Part shown: piece by piece, positions 1 through 10,912 of the stretch
How positions within the stretch are numbered: the first letter of the stretch is position 1
Layout: each line of letters starts with the position of its first letter
NCBI RefSeq assembly: GCF_003286085.1
Contig: NW_020825322.1
Coordinates: 1,736,001-1,800,000 of the forward strand
Reading direction: 5' to 3'
DNA length: 64,000 nt
From: Drosophila persimilis
Taxonomy: Eukaryota; Arthropoda; Insecta; Diptera; Drosophilidae
The notes under the pieces: generated by a model
What the model was told of the DNA's origin: nothing
Seen by the model: the letters and a program-made list of their open reading frames with translations, nothing else
Database searches by the model: none
Program-made: the position numbers and the translations under genes

Positions 1-118
1 TGGCGATGACGACCAGCTTAGCCTCCCCACGATTCAAAGTCCTCAGCGTCTGTCTAATGCCCAAGAAGAATTCTCCCGACTTGACCGCAACTACGATGCT
101 TTCATGTATGCCCTTCAT
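1..118 (-). CDS. Partial RpL30-like (ribosomal protein eL30) reading frame, cut by window edge
   Basis: An open minus-strand frame starts at an ATG at 118 and runs off the left edge after 39 codons. It contains the eL30 signature in order: VKSG, then LG, then QTL, then RGEAKLVVIA, matching the KSGK/LGYKQTL/GKAKLV segment near the N-terminus of ribosomal protein L30. eL30 is a 60S subunit protein and is normally extremely conserved. This copy differs at many positions (for example GEFFLG in place of GKYCLG), so it looks like a diverged paralogue or retrocopy and not the main gene. A stop lies in frame just two codons before the ATG, and the residues before VKSG do not align well, so the N-terminus may be rearranged. 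Whether it is functional cannot be told from 39 codons. Confidence 0.6.
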   Translation of the reverse strand, partial: MKGIHESIVVAVKSGEFFLGIRQTLRTLNRGEAKLVVIA

Positions 119-3100
119 CACTTTTTATACGTCCACACGCGTTTTGTTGATGTTTTGAAGATGTTTTTGTTTTGAGAGTAGAGCTGGAACTGCAACTGCA
201 ACTGCGAGTGCAACAGTTGTATAGTGCGCGATAATATTTTCACCACTGTCGGAACCTGTTGCCTTTGAAGCTTAGATCAGATGTAGGTTGACTTGACCTC
301 TCGCCTGGCGGATCGCAATCAGCTAAAGACTTAACTTTTTCTTTTAAGTGGGTTACTCCTTAGTAGAGTACTACGCAATAACTTTCCTGCTGAACGCACT
401 AGTGTTGGTACACGGAATGACGAAAATTTCAGGACCTCCGGAGTGCAGTCGGGACTATCGTTAGAGTGGGGGTTGCAGCATCCCCAATGCGCTTTACAGA
501 CAGCTGCTATCAAAATTACTCATCGATACAAAATGTTTACCTCCACTAATTACCCTTTGAAAGTTACTTTCTATGCTTTTCTTTGCTTTTCTTCTACTGA
601 CTGTTGACTTTCCATGTTGCTACTTTTAAATGCATTCCTTTATATGTAAATCGAATGAGCTGATAGTTGAAATACCTGCTTATTTATTATATACCAAAAT
701 CAGAACACTCTCCATACCTCCCTGGTAACCCATACAAATTACTTTCTACTTTCTTTTTTTTTATTGGAAAAAATTACATGTGTATTATGGTATTACTTAT
801 GAAAATATAAATATATTCAATGATTCTTTATACTTACTTCCCATATGTAGACTACATATTTATCGAGATATATGTATATATATATATGCCTTTGGGGACG
901 GTAAATCACCATACTTTACTAATACAATATATTTAAATACACAGAAAGCCCTTAGGACATTTTCAAATGCTCGAACACTACGAGTGCCTGCAGGTTCCGG
1001 CCCAATCTCATCCAGCTTTCTCTGGACTTATCACCGCGTACATACCGAGGACATAACACACCCGAGACTATGAGATTAATTATATAAAAAGGAACATGTT
1101 TTACCGGTTTTGCCTTAACAGAGTATTTCCGTACTGCGTTCATAGGTGCGCAACAGAGTTTCCCCTATATCGCACTGGTGCGCAACAGTGGCCATTACCC
1201 CTATATACGGACGTTGTTCAACACTAAACACCTGCGAAATAGAGCCAACTACCCTTGGGAGCCAACCCCTATAATGATGATCTACCAGGAAAATTGTACC
1301 CTATCTCGTCTTTTACGTAGGAACCTTTTCCGCAGGTCTGTCTCTACAAAAGACGCATTGTCTTGATATAGACATCAAAGAGATTTATCCTCTTCCACTT
1401 CCGCATTATTATCCGATCAGACTACTTTGAAAGTACATCGCAATTGAAGCAAAGAGACATTTGGTACCACTTATCATGCTCCTGCCACTGTCTAATATAA
1501 GACAATTCCATCTCTCCCCGTGGATCCCCTCCCGTTCCATCGGCTACGGCTGTGGCCTTAACCTCTGTTTGCGATTGGCTTTACCGCGTCTCACTACACA
1601 CTTTCATTTGCTGCAAAGAGGCAAAGCCTGGCTAATTTTTTGAGGTTTGGAAGAGGACTCTGCCAGCAAATTCCCACCCGGAATATGGAATGAGTGTACG
1701 GACCACCGGTTGAGACGTCGGAGCGGATGATGAAGATGGTGCCGAAAACGGTGCACAGTCGCATTTTATAAGGGGGGCAGCAGAAAAAATCAGTATGAGT
1801 GCCGCATGCAGGGTGCCCCACATTGACTCGCATTACTGTGAGAAAGTTTTCGTTTGCATTTGGTCGAAATTGGTCCAAATTGGATCCTCATGGTCCTGGG
1901 AAAGTATATCCTTCGCCGATTTGCCTATCTGACCGAGATGTAGGGGTATACTCTAACAAATATTATAAAGTTTTCAGATCGCTTAGAATGTGGAATACAA
2001 ACATTTACGGACCTAAAAACGTTCGCATAAAATAACAGATCCTTGAAAATATGTAGTTCACGGAAAAGGCTCACATATTAATGAAAAGTCGTAGATTTTT
2101 ATGTTTTTTTTTGTTGTTGGTTTCTTTTTTTTTGTTTTTTTTTTATTTGAGTGTTCTGTTTTGTGTATTTTTTTCGATCTTTTTCTCATTGTTTTAAAAT
2201 GTATCTTTTTGTTTACTCATTTGCCTTTGCGGTGTATATTTATTACTCATCATCATTTCATTTAAATTAATTTTTTGTTTTTTTTTTAAGTTTTTCATTT
2301 TAATATAGTAGATATATGTATATGTATATACTATATTCATTATGTATATATATGTATACAGCATACTGTATATTAAATTAGTTAATAATAATGGGCGTCT
2401 GTAGCTCTCTCTATCTTCTTCCCTCGCACTTTCCAACTCTCCTTCTCGCTCGCTCACTAACTTTCGGAAAACTATTAAAAGTTGAAAAAACGTTTCTTCA
2501 GTGATCTTTACATGGTTTAAAATCATTCATATATACCATATGATGTATGTATGTATATATATATATTTCTGCTTATAATTTTTTCATATATAATTTAGTT
2601 CATTTAATGGTCATTTCGTTTATTTTATTGTTGTATGTTTGAATATATAAAATAAGCTTTTTTATTTTATTTCTCGATTCCCATATCGTCTTCTCTCTGT
2701 CTCTGTCTCGGTTTTTGTTTCTGTTTCTGATTCTGGTTTTTATAATTTATTTTTTCTTAGTTAGTTTCCGTATTATTCTGTGGCTTACACTTTCTTGCTA
2801 CATAAAGAAGAATTTGGGTATTTATTTTGGTTTGCTTGATTTTGGCAGAGTCTCTGTTCTTCTGTTCGTAAAAGTCGTGTTTTTTAATTGTTAAGAGAAA
2901 TGTTTTTAATTTGTTTTAAAGCTTTTTAGCATAGCTGTGTGTCTGTGTGGCAATGGATTAAAGCTTCGGATTGTTGGAATGCTTTTTCGTTCCTCTTTTA
3001 TCAAGGGAAAATATGAATCCGAGACCCGTCAAAATTGTGTGTGTTCCGTCTTTTTGCTACATATTTACAGCGATTGGTACAAAAACTTGTATTATTTTTT

Positions 3101-3397
3101 CCTTTTTGTAAAATTAGTTTTCAAGTTTTTATTTTAGTGGTTTTCTATTTAAGCTTTCAACATGCCAATGCATTTCCGTGTATAAATATTCTTGCTTAAT
3201 TTATTTTCTATTTTCTTCCTTTGCATCTCCTTGCATTTATATATGTATATTTTTTGGTGACTTTATTCCAGCTTTTAGTTAAAAAGAACACTTTTGTCGC
3301 GTTTCTATGGTTTGTTTTTCTGGTTTTTTGTTGTTTTTTTTTTTTTATTTTCCAAAGTCGAATAAAACGCTAAAATATGCAATGTAAATAAGTATTG

Positions 3398-3428
<31 letters not shown>

Positions 3429-3522
3429 GTATGTATATATATATTTTGTATATAATAGTTTTTGTTGGTTTTTTTTTACTCATTTTTCTGTAGGCGTATA
3501 TATAAATAACGTCGTTTCATTG

Positions 3523-3554
<32 letters not shown>

Positions 3555-6500
3555 ATATATATTTATGTAGATATATTTGCATGATAAACTTTTTGCGCGT
3601 TTTGAAGCTATTTTCGTAGTTTTTGTTTTTGTTTTTCAAATTATTATGTATATTTTTTTTTAGTTTTTACAGTGCAAAATGTACAAAGAGCCAGGAGTAA
3701 CGCAAATGCCAAATGCCTCCGAAACAAGTCTGAGGTTAAAGGTTAAAGCGGATGCTCGGAGAGAGATCTGATATCTAGAACGATCTCAAAGAATTTTCAT
3801 AAGCCCAAAGATGACGGCTATCTCTCCCCAAAATATCGATTTCTTCGTCCATATTTCACAACAAATCAAATGATAGAATTTCCATAAAGCCTATGTTCGA
3901 TTGCTACAAAAAAATGTCCTATTTCTAAGAATTTTTCTTGTAATATATAGATGTATATATATCTATGCATGTGTATATGTATATCTATGTATATAATATA
4001 TATATGTATGTATATTGAGTGATCTACTACTGGTAACTTTCATCATCATAAGTATTTAAAGTATGAGGTAATGCTTTATTTCCGACTTAAGATTAACGTG
4101 AAGTATAGTATGCCCGTGTTTGTCTGTAGTTGTGTCTGTGTCCGTATATGTATATATGTATAATTTGTGCGGATCCCAACAGGGAGCTGATTTGCAGAGC
4201 GATATAGCCGGACCATATCCAGTCCCCCATCAGCTCCGAGTGCACCAGTTTTCGTCTGCTTTTGTCTGTGTTTAGTTGTGTGTGTGTGAGTGTGTGTTGT
4301 GAGGCTATATACACTTTGCTATGCTGAGATTCAGATAGTCTTCTATATCTATGACTGCATCTCTTGGGTTTGCTTTAAGGTTAATGTGGCTGCCTAAGGT
4401 ATTGAGGTACCCACACATATCGAGTGAATTTGAGGAAAGAAGTTCCCGGAGCGAATATGTTCACAAATAAATTGAGAACATTGAATATACATATGAACTT
4501 TTTTAAAGTGATAAAGTCCCCACAGAAAATAAGGATCGCTTTCACGGAGGCTGGTGACATATATCGTATATCCTGAATCCGGGGTCTGACTTTTTTAAAT
4601 AACGAAACAGCTTGGGGAAACCTCAGCTCACTCCACTCTCAATGGATGGTTTTACTCAGATTTACTCAGTTCCTAATCTATGAGGGGAGTTGGGAAGGTT
4701 TCGAGGTGAGTGGGGATTTCTGGTGGCTATACCTACTATTTATGTGGAATTGGTTCACTACGCTTGTGTAAAATATGCGCTAAATGTGATCTAAAGGCTA
4801 ATCGGCTACGTTAACATTTGGTTTTCAATTATTCATATTTTTGTATAAAGTTTTCCATATACTTTTCCTGCTGCTTTTCACTTATTGGTTTATTTGGTGT
4901 TCTGTCTATGGCTTTCGTTCCTTTAGTTTAATCAATATTTTCCGTGTCTACCTCTACGATTACTACTTTTCTGATTGGGATTATAGCGTGTATAATTTAC
5001 AAATATCGGTTAAACAAAGCTGGGTGTATCCGGTTCTCATTAATCATTTGGTTTTTGAATTGTTTTGGTTTTGTTTTTCATGGAAAAAAGTTAACTATAT
5101 ATGTATATATATATAAATATAAATATATATGTCGATCTATATATGTATATATAGAGTTTTCTCTCTTTTTTTTTTAATATAATTTAAAAACAGTTATGTT
5201 ACTTATTTCAATGTACAGATTGCATTCGTTTTTTATATAGAAATAAACCTATGTGTGTTGATTCTTTTAATATCTTGTTTCTTTTCTTTTCGTTTCGTTT
5301 TAATATTTTTTTATTTCGTTTCTCGTTTATGTTTTTATTTTTGCCTGTATAAAACTTTCCCCACTAAATGTTTACAGCTTACTTGATTGCTTGCCGATAA
5401 TCCGAGATTCGATCTTGCTTAAGTATTTTATCCACATGTTCTCTGGAGTGGTCTACGATTTTATAAAAAAAAAAAACACGAAGGAGATTCACAATATTTA
5501 TATACGATTTTTGTATTTACAATCTCTAAGCAGGGACTGAGGACCGAGGACTGAGGACTAAGAGGATGGCCAGGGCCTCACTGGTCCACAGATCGACCCT
5601 GGCGCAACCTTCGCGCTAACGGGGGGCTGGTTTCGGTTTCGGGGACTCGCGATACTGTATTCCTAAATATATAATGTAGTAAGTATTATAGTACATATAA
5701 CTATGACACTACGCAATCCTCAGGACAGTGGCAGTTTCTTTTATAGTTTTGTTTCGATGCTTTTAAGGATGGTTTCTTATGGGATGATGGTTGGGGCGGG
5801 TTGGGGGATTGGGCTACTGCTTTGACCAGCACAAGCAATCAATGAAATGGACCGCAGTCTGATGATGATCCTCGCTAGTAAAGGGGCTTTGTCCCGCGAA
5901 ACGTAAATAAATATCATTAACTCAAAAAATTCCAAATGGATCAGATAGAAATATTTTTGTGATAAATTTCTTATAAATTGTAATCACCACAAAATGTGGC
6001 AAAAATCTGGAGTAAATTCCCTCTTAAGCTTGGAAGTTTTTAATGTAAAGAAATGTTAAGAAATTGCATAAATAAAATAGCAATGCTAACGTTAATAAAT
6101 GTTTTACATTTGAGCTCTGTAAATGTTTTGCAGTTTTCGAAAAGGTGTAGTTTTGGTTCCCGAATAAATAAAAAATTAATGTGTGACAAATAAAACAAAC
6201 TTTAATTATTTTGTGTTTTTGTTTTTGTTTTTTTTCGCTTTTTTTTTTGTTGCGTTTTGAAATAAATCCAAAAAACCATATTTATTCAAAACTGCATTAG
6301 GTGTATATATAAAAATTTTTTTTTTCCATCTTTTTTTTTTGGGCGTGTATAAATATAGAACTTGATGTTTTTAAAAAAATATTTATGTTTCATAGACATA
6401 ATAAAAAAAAAGCATTGATAAAATTCAAATGTATTTAAAAAATAAACACAATTGTAAAGCAAAAAAAAATTATTTTTTTTTTGTGGTTTTTTCTTTTTTT

Positions 6501-8235
6501 GTTAAATTGTAAAAATAGAAAGTTTTCTGCTGCTCTTTTTTTTCAACTAACAAAATTCTAGATCAATGTGTTTGCTTCATCAACAAAAAACTATAATATA
6601 TTTTATATATTGAATATGAAAAAGGTAATGTCTATAAACTATAAAGAAATCTGTTTAGATTGTTTCAGTATTCAAATCTCGTCATCATCTTGTGGCCAGA
6701 GACTGACAAACAGGTCCGAAGAGTGTCTGCCTGCCACCGGATAAAGTAAAATAAGTAGGCTGAAGAAATAGCGGCAATTTGTCTTAAATATTTGCTCTCC
6801 GCGGGTTCTAATACTCGCATATAGATAGATGTACATATTTATGTCCTGCCGGCCTTACGATGCGCTCAAATTTGTTGTCTAAATCTTGACAAACCAATTT
6901 CCGCAACTAAGCTGAAATTGTTTTCGAAAAGATTTTCAAAAGATATTCCCAGGACTCGCAAAAAAATAACAACAGGGTATATTTAATATGTGAAAATGTA
7001 TGAAACTGGGCAGATTAACGCTTTCCCCGCCAGTCTCTCAACAAAACTGTCCGCGTAGATTGCCAGATGATTATACGAAGAACTGAATTTTGGAGACTAT
7101 GAAAGCTAGGAACAGCCCAATTCGATGTTTGATTGATTTTTGTAACGCAAATCGAAAGTCTCGTGGAATCCAAAACTGAAGGTAAACAGATTGTGATCGG
7201 ATAATTATTACAGCCAGAACGGAGAGAGTTCTGGAAATTGAAGCAAGGAAGAGGCTTTGCTTTAATGTGTTTTTGATATTAGAGCAGTTCGATTGGGTCC
7301 TACATTCTCTGAAACCCATCGTCAGCTGACAATTTATCTGATAGTGTTTATTTGTATTGAGATCTGGCCAAGTCTTTTGCTGCTGGGGTGTAAATATTTA
7401 AAACAAACTGCTCAACTGCTCCCCAATAACTTCTTCTACTACTTCGTTTAAACACGGATTGATTGCATTAACATTGTTTATACTATATACATAGAAGTAT
7501 ATCGAATATATATAGAACTATGTATAGGTATATATATGTTGATATTGTTATGCCAGAAAAAATTTGAAAATCCTAAAAATTGCTTATCCACAATACATTA
7601 AATATATATAAAATTTCGTATAAAGTGTTTTGTTTTTCTTTTTCCACTTATCCTATAGATCGTAAAATTAATAAAAAAAATTAGGTTTAGGCTTAAATTA
7701 GAGAAAATTACTTCTGATTCAAGATCGAAAAATAATAATAATAATATAAAAAAAAAAACACATACAATAAGAAAGATATATACGTGGTTAGAGCTACAGA
7801 TAGTAGAGGGTAGAAAACTATTAGATAGATCGTCTATAAATACGTTAGTTTAACTGAACACATTCTCAAAAACAAAGTCATAAAGAGTTCCGTCTTCTCT
7901 TTTTTCGGTCTGTTTTTTGTCTGTTTTCTGTGGCTTTTGTTGTTGTGTGTCTGGGTGTGCGGTTGTTGTTGTTGTTGTTTGTTGTTGTTGTTGTTGTTGT
8001 TGCTGTTGGCAGATTTCTCAGTCTAATATATCAAACCCACACACATACACACACACACACACACGAACCACACAAAATCTGTAGTTAATGGATACAAAAA
8101 TTCATACGATACGATTACGAAAGAAATTCGAAATAAACTCGAACTAAAAACTAACGTACAAAATTATATTTAACATTAACTAAGTGCGGTGGTTGTTGTT
8201 TCAGAGGGATGTTTGTGGGCTGTTTGGGGGACTAT
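119..8235. other. AT-rich gene-poor region; probably Dora 3' UTR plus spacer
   Basis: I see no convincing protein gene over about 8 kb. The DNA is AT-rich with T-runs on the plus strand, TA microsatellites near 3398-3421 and 3523-3556, a GTT tract at about 7962-8003 and a CA tract at about 8041-8064. Many AATAAA-type signals for a minus-strand transcript are possible (plus-strand TTTATT). The part nearest Dora is likely its 3' UTR; where it ends cannot be fixed by eye. Blocks at about 5520-5640 and 6660-6760 are less AT-rich and could hold conserved UTR elements, but nothing specific was recognised. The first 2 kb is more balanced in composition and also without a recognisable gene. Confidence 0.5.
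7962..8064. repeat. GTT and CA microsatellites
   Basis: A (GTT)n tract at about 7962-8003 is followed by a (CA)n tract at about 8041-8064. Both lie in the presumed 3' UTR of the minus-strand Dora gene. Confidence 0.8.
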
Positions 8236-8609
8236 GGGGATGTGGGAGATTTGGGTTCAGGGGATTTTGGTGCCTTGGTGGTTTTTGTGGGCGTCACCGG
8301 GTTATCATCCGAAGCATCGGCATCAGAAGCATCATTAGCAGCGGCACCAGCAGCACTAGCAGGCCCATCATCAGAAGAGGCAGAAGCACCATCATCACTA
8401 GCCTGTCCCTCGCCTGTCGGCAGTGGCAGTAGCGGCGGACGACGTGCATTTCCTGCGCTATTGGGTTGGGGCCTGCCGCATGGGCAGGCGGATGCGAGTG
8501 CGGCTGCGGCCGGATGCAGGCGACAGCAGCCGGGTCCTTGTGGCCACCACTGCCAAAGCGCTGGAGGGATGCGATTAGGCGCGCCAGGGGCAGCGCCGCT
8601 GGCACGTTG
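8236..8609 (-). other. Coding-like sequence beyond the second Dora stop, in two frames
   Basis: After the TAA at 8610-8612 the same frame stays open to a TAG near 8236, and its distal part is rich in Ser, Asp, Ala and then Lys-Ser-Pro motifs. Over about 8400-8609 a different minus frame looks more protein-like: it reads NNVPAALPLARLIASLQRFG onward and has mostly G or C at third positions. Either this is a further extension disturbed by compensating indels or sequence errors, or it is compositionally biased UTR. No function is proposed. Confidence 0.3.
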
Positions 8610-9383
8610 TTAAAGCTGCTGATGATAGTGACTGAGGGACTGCAGCTGGTACTGATGGGGGTGTGCATGGGGCGCCAGCGGGTGGCCATGTACATGGTTA
8701 TGGTGGTTGTGTGCATGCTGTGCCAGCTGTCGCGCCACATTCGCCGCCTGATAGTAGGACAGCGACTGATAGGCAGCGTGCACGGAGGCTGCTGCTGCTG
8801 CCACTGCAGCGGCTGATCTGGGTATTAATGGCGGACCCACCATCGGTGTGGTTGTTGTTGGTGGCATTGGTCCACCTCCCAGCAGGGGAGGACGCACATA
8901 GCCCTGTCCGGACGGGGCTGAAGTTGTTGCTGTCGATGTTGTGGCAGCTCCAGCTGCTGCTGCTGTTGTTGCTGCCACAGCAGTTGTTGTCACCGTTGCC
9001 GCCGCCGCTGCTGCTGCTGCTGTAGGCGAGGCTGTGCTGGTTGTGGGCGTCTCCAGTAGATAATGTAGTGTTTTCCTGTGTAGGGCTGTTTTCCCTGCTG
9101 CCGGATCGTTGCTGGTTTTGTTCGTGTTACTGCCAATGCCGCTACCGCTACCGCTACCGCTGCCAATGCTGTTGCTGGTGGTTGCTGCTGCTGCTGTTGT
9201 TGATTTGCTTTGTTGTTGTTTTGCTTCTGAACTGCTGCCTGCATCTGTATTCGATCCCGTTGTGGTGGCTGTTGCAACTGTCGTTGTGGTTGTGCCGCCG
9301 GCCGCCGCCGTTACCGCCGCTGCGGCCGCTGCTGCTGTTGCATTTGCCACTGCCGTCATCAGAGTGCAGGAGTCAAGTCTTTG
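8610..9383 (-). CDS. Candidate stop-codon readthrough extension of Dora (257 codons)
   Basis: Directly after the Dora TGA (9384-9386) the reading frame continues without interruption for 257 codons to a TAA at 8610-8612. The stop is followed by C, and TGA-C is the leakiest stop context known in Drosophila. The extension begins QRLDSCTLMTAVANAT and contains Ala-, Thr- and Ser-Gly-rich stretches. It then has more complex segments such as GYVRPPLLGGGPMPPT, YQSLSYYQAANVARQLAQ and a His-rich run, which do not look like random UTR. An internal ATG at 9357-9359 is in the same frame. The alternative is a low-complexity UTR frame kept open by GC-rich triplet repeats. The frame continuity is seen directly; readthrough is inference. 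Confidence 0.5.
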   Translation of the reverse strand, partial: QRLDSCTLMTAVANATAAAAAAAVTAAAGGTTTTTVATATTTGSNTDAGSSSEAKQQQSKSTTAAAATTSNSIGSGSGSGSGIGSNTNKTSNDPAAGKTALHRKTLHYLLETPTTSTASPTAAAAAAAATVTTTAVAATTAAAAGAATTSTATTSAPSGQGYVRPPLLGGGPMPPTTTTPMVGPPLIPRSAAAVAAAAASVHAAYQSLSYYQAANVARQLAQHAHNHHNHVHGHPLAPHAHPHQYQLQSLSHYHQQL

Positions 9384-10865
9384 TCATTTAGAATTGCTTT
9401 GGAGCGCCGCATTGATCTGTGTCCACAGTTCCTTCTTGCAGGATTTCGATCTGTCACACAAAATAAAAAACCAAAAATTGATGAGTACAAAACGTCTCTT
9501 TTATTCCCCAATTAGATGGACCCCACCTCTTGATGGACTGCAGCCAGTCCTTGAACTGGGCACTGCCCTCGGGCGTGATCTGAAAGGCGGCCCTGGCGGC
9601 CACCACAATGCTGGCAAACTCCTCGTAATCCCCCTGCGTCAGATGATACAGCTTCTGGTGTATGCACTGGATGTACCTGAAAGAAAGAAACGCACATTCA
9701 GAGATCGGGTGTTCCTGGCACTCCCTGGGGTCCACTCACATCTGCTGACACTTCTGCACCAGCGGCGTCAACGCCGAACGCAGATGCTGCATCACCAGCT
9801 GATGGTTATTCCTGCCCAGATAGTGGGCCGACTCAATGGCCACGTCGTGCAGCACAAACGGACTCACGATCGAGTTGACAGCACAGATGCAGAACTGGTG
9901 GAGATACTGGGTGCCCAGCTTCTTGCTGATCCTCAGCAGCCACTTAACATCCTCGCCGTATGGAGGATTGCGGGCATATTTGGCCTGCGGACGATCATCG
10001 TGAACGCGTCGCGCCAGCGTCTCCATGGCCAGCATTCCCACATTGTAGGCGGCCAGCAGATAACGCAGCTGAGTGGATCTGTGGAAGAGAAAAGATTATA
10101 TCTTGGTGGACATATTCCGCCAATGCACGTATAGACACTCACGTGAATTGATGTGGCTGACGCTGTCGCACTTGCGGCTGGGAGGGAGGTGGCTGCTGCT
10201 GCTGGGGCGGAGGTGGTGGCGCCTGCTGCATGAATGGATACACGGGATGTTGATGCTGATGCTGGCGCATGGGCACACCCACGCCCACTCCAACGGGCGG
10301 ACCATTGGGCGGCGGCGGAGGCGGCGGTCCGTAGTAGCCTTGCGGTGGTCCCATCGGCGGTCCTGGCGGTCCCGCTTGCAGGGCCTGATACGCCTGTGGC
10401 GGCAGTGCCTGGAAAGCGCCCGGTGGCGGCGCCTGGAATGCTGGCGGCGGCTGGTGGCCCTGCACCGGATGACCCGGCGGCGCCTGGCCAGACATCTGCA
10501 CCTGTTGTTGCTGCTGCTGCTGTTGCTGTTGCTGTGTCGACGGCTGCTGCTGCGGCTGCTGCTGGTATCCGGCATAGGCCTGGGGCGGGGGCGGTGGACC
10601 CGCGGAGATGTACATCTGCATCTGGCTCGGCGGATAGCTGAGATTGTGGTGATGCGCATATATTCCCTGGCAGAAGCTGTACGGCGCATACGGAGCCAGC
10701 CCGATGGGCGCCAAAGCAGCCACGCCTACGCCCACGTTCACTCCGACGCCGGGCTGGAAAGCCTGCGGCGTGTTCACGGATGTGACAACGGGCGAGGGCA
10801 CCGCCACAGAAAGGGGACCCGCTCCTGGCCCTCCCGGATTCGACATTCCCAGCTGCTGTTGCTGC

Positions 10866-10912
<47 letters not shown>

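Noticed and set aside
1150-1240. Two TGCGCAACAG boxes 40 bases apart, considered as a small RNA or transposon end
   Set aside because: No inverted termini, target duplication or known RNA fold was recognised.
1632-1823. A 63-codon minus frame with a signal-peptide-like N-terminus
   Set aside because: No homology recognised, no Cys pattern, no promoter motif; an overlapping frame is also open.
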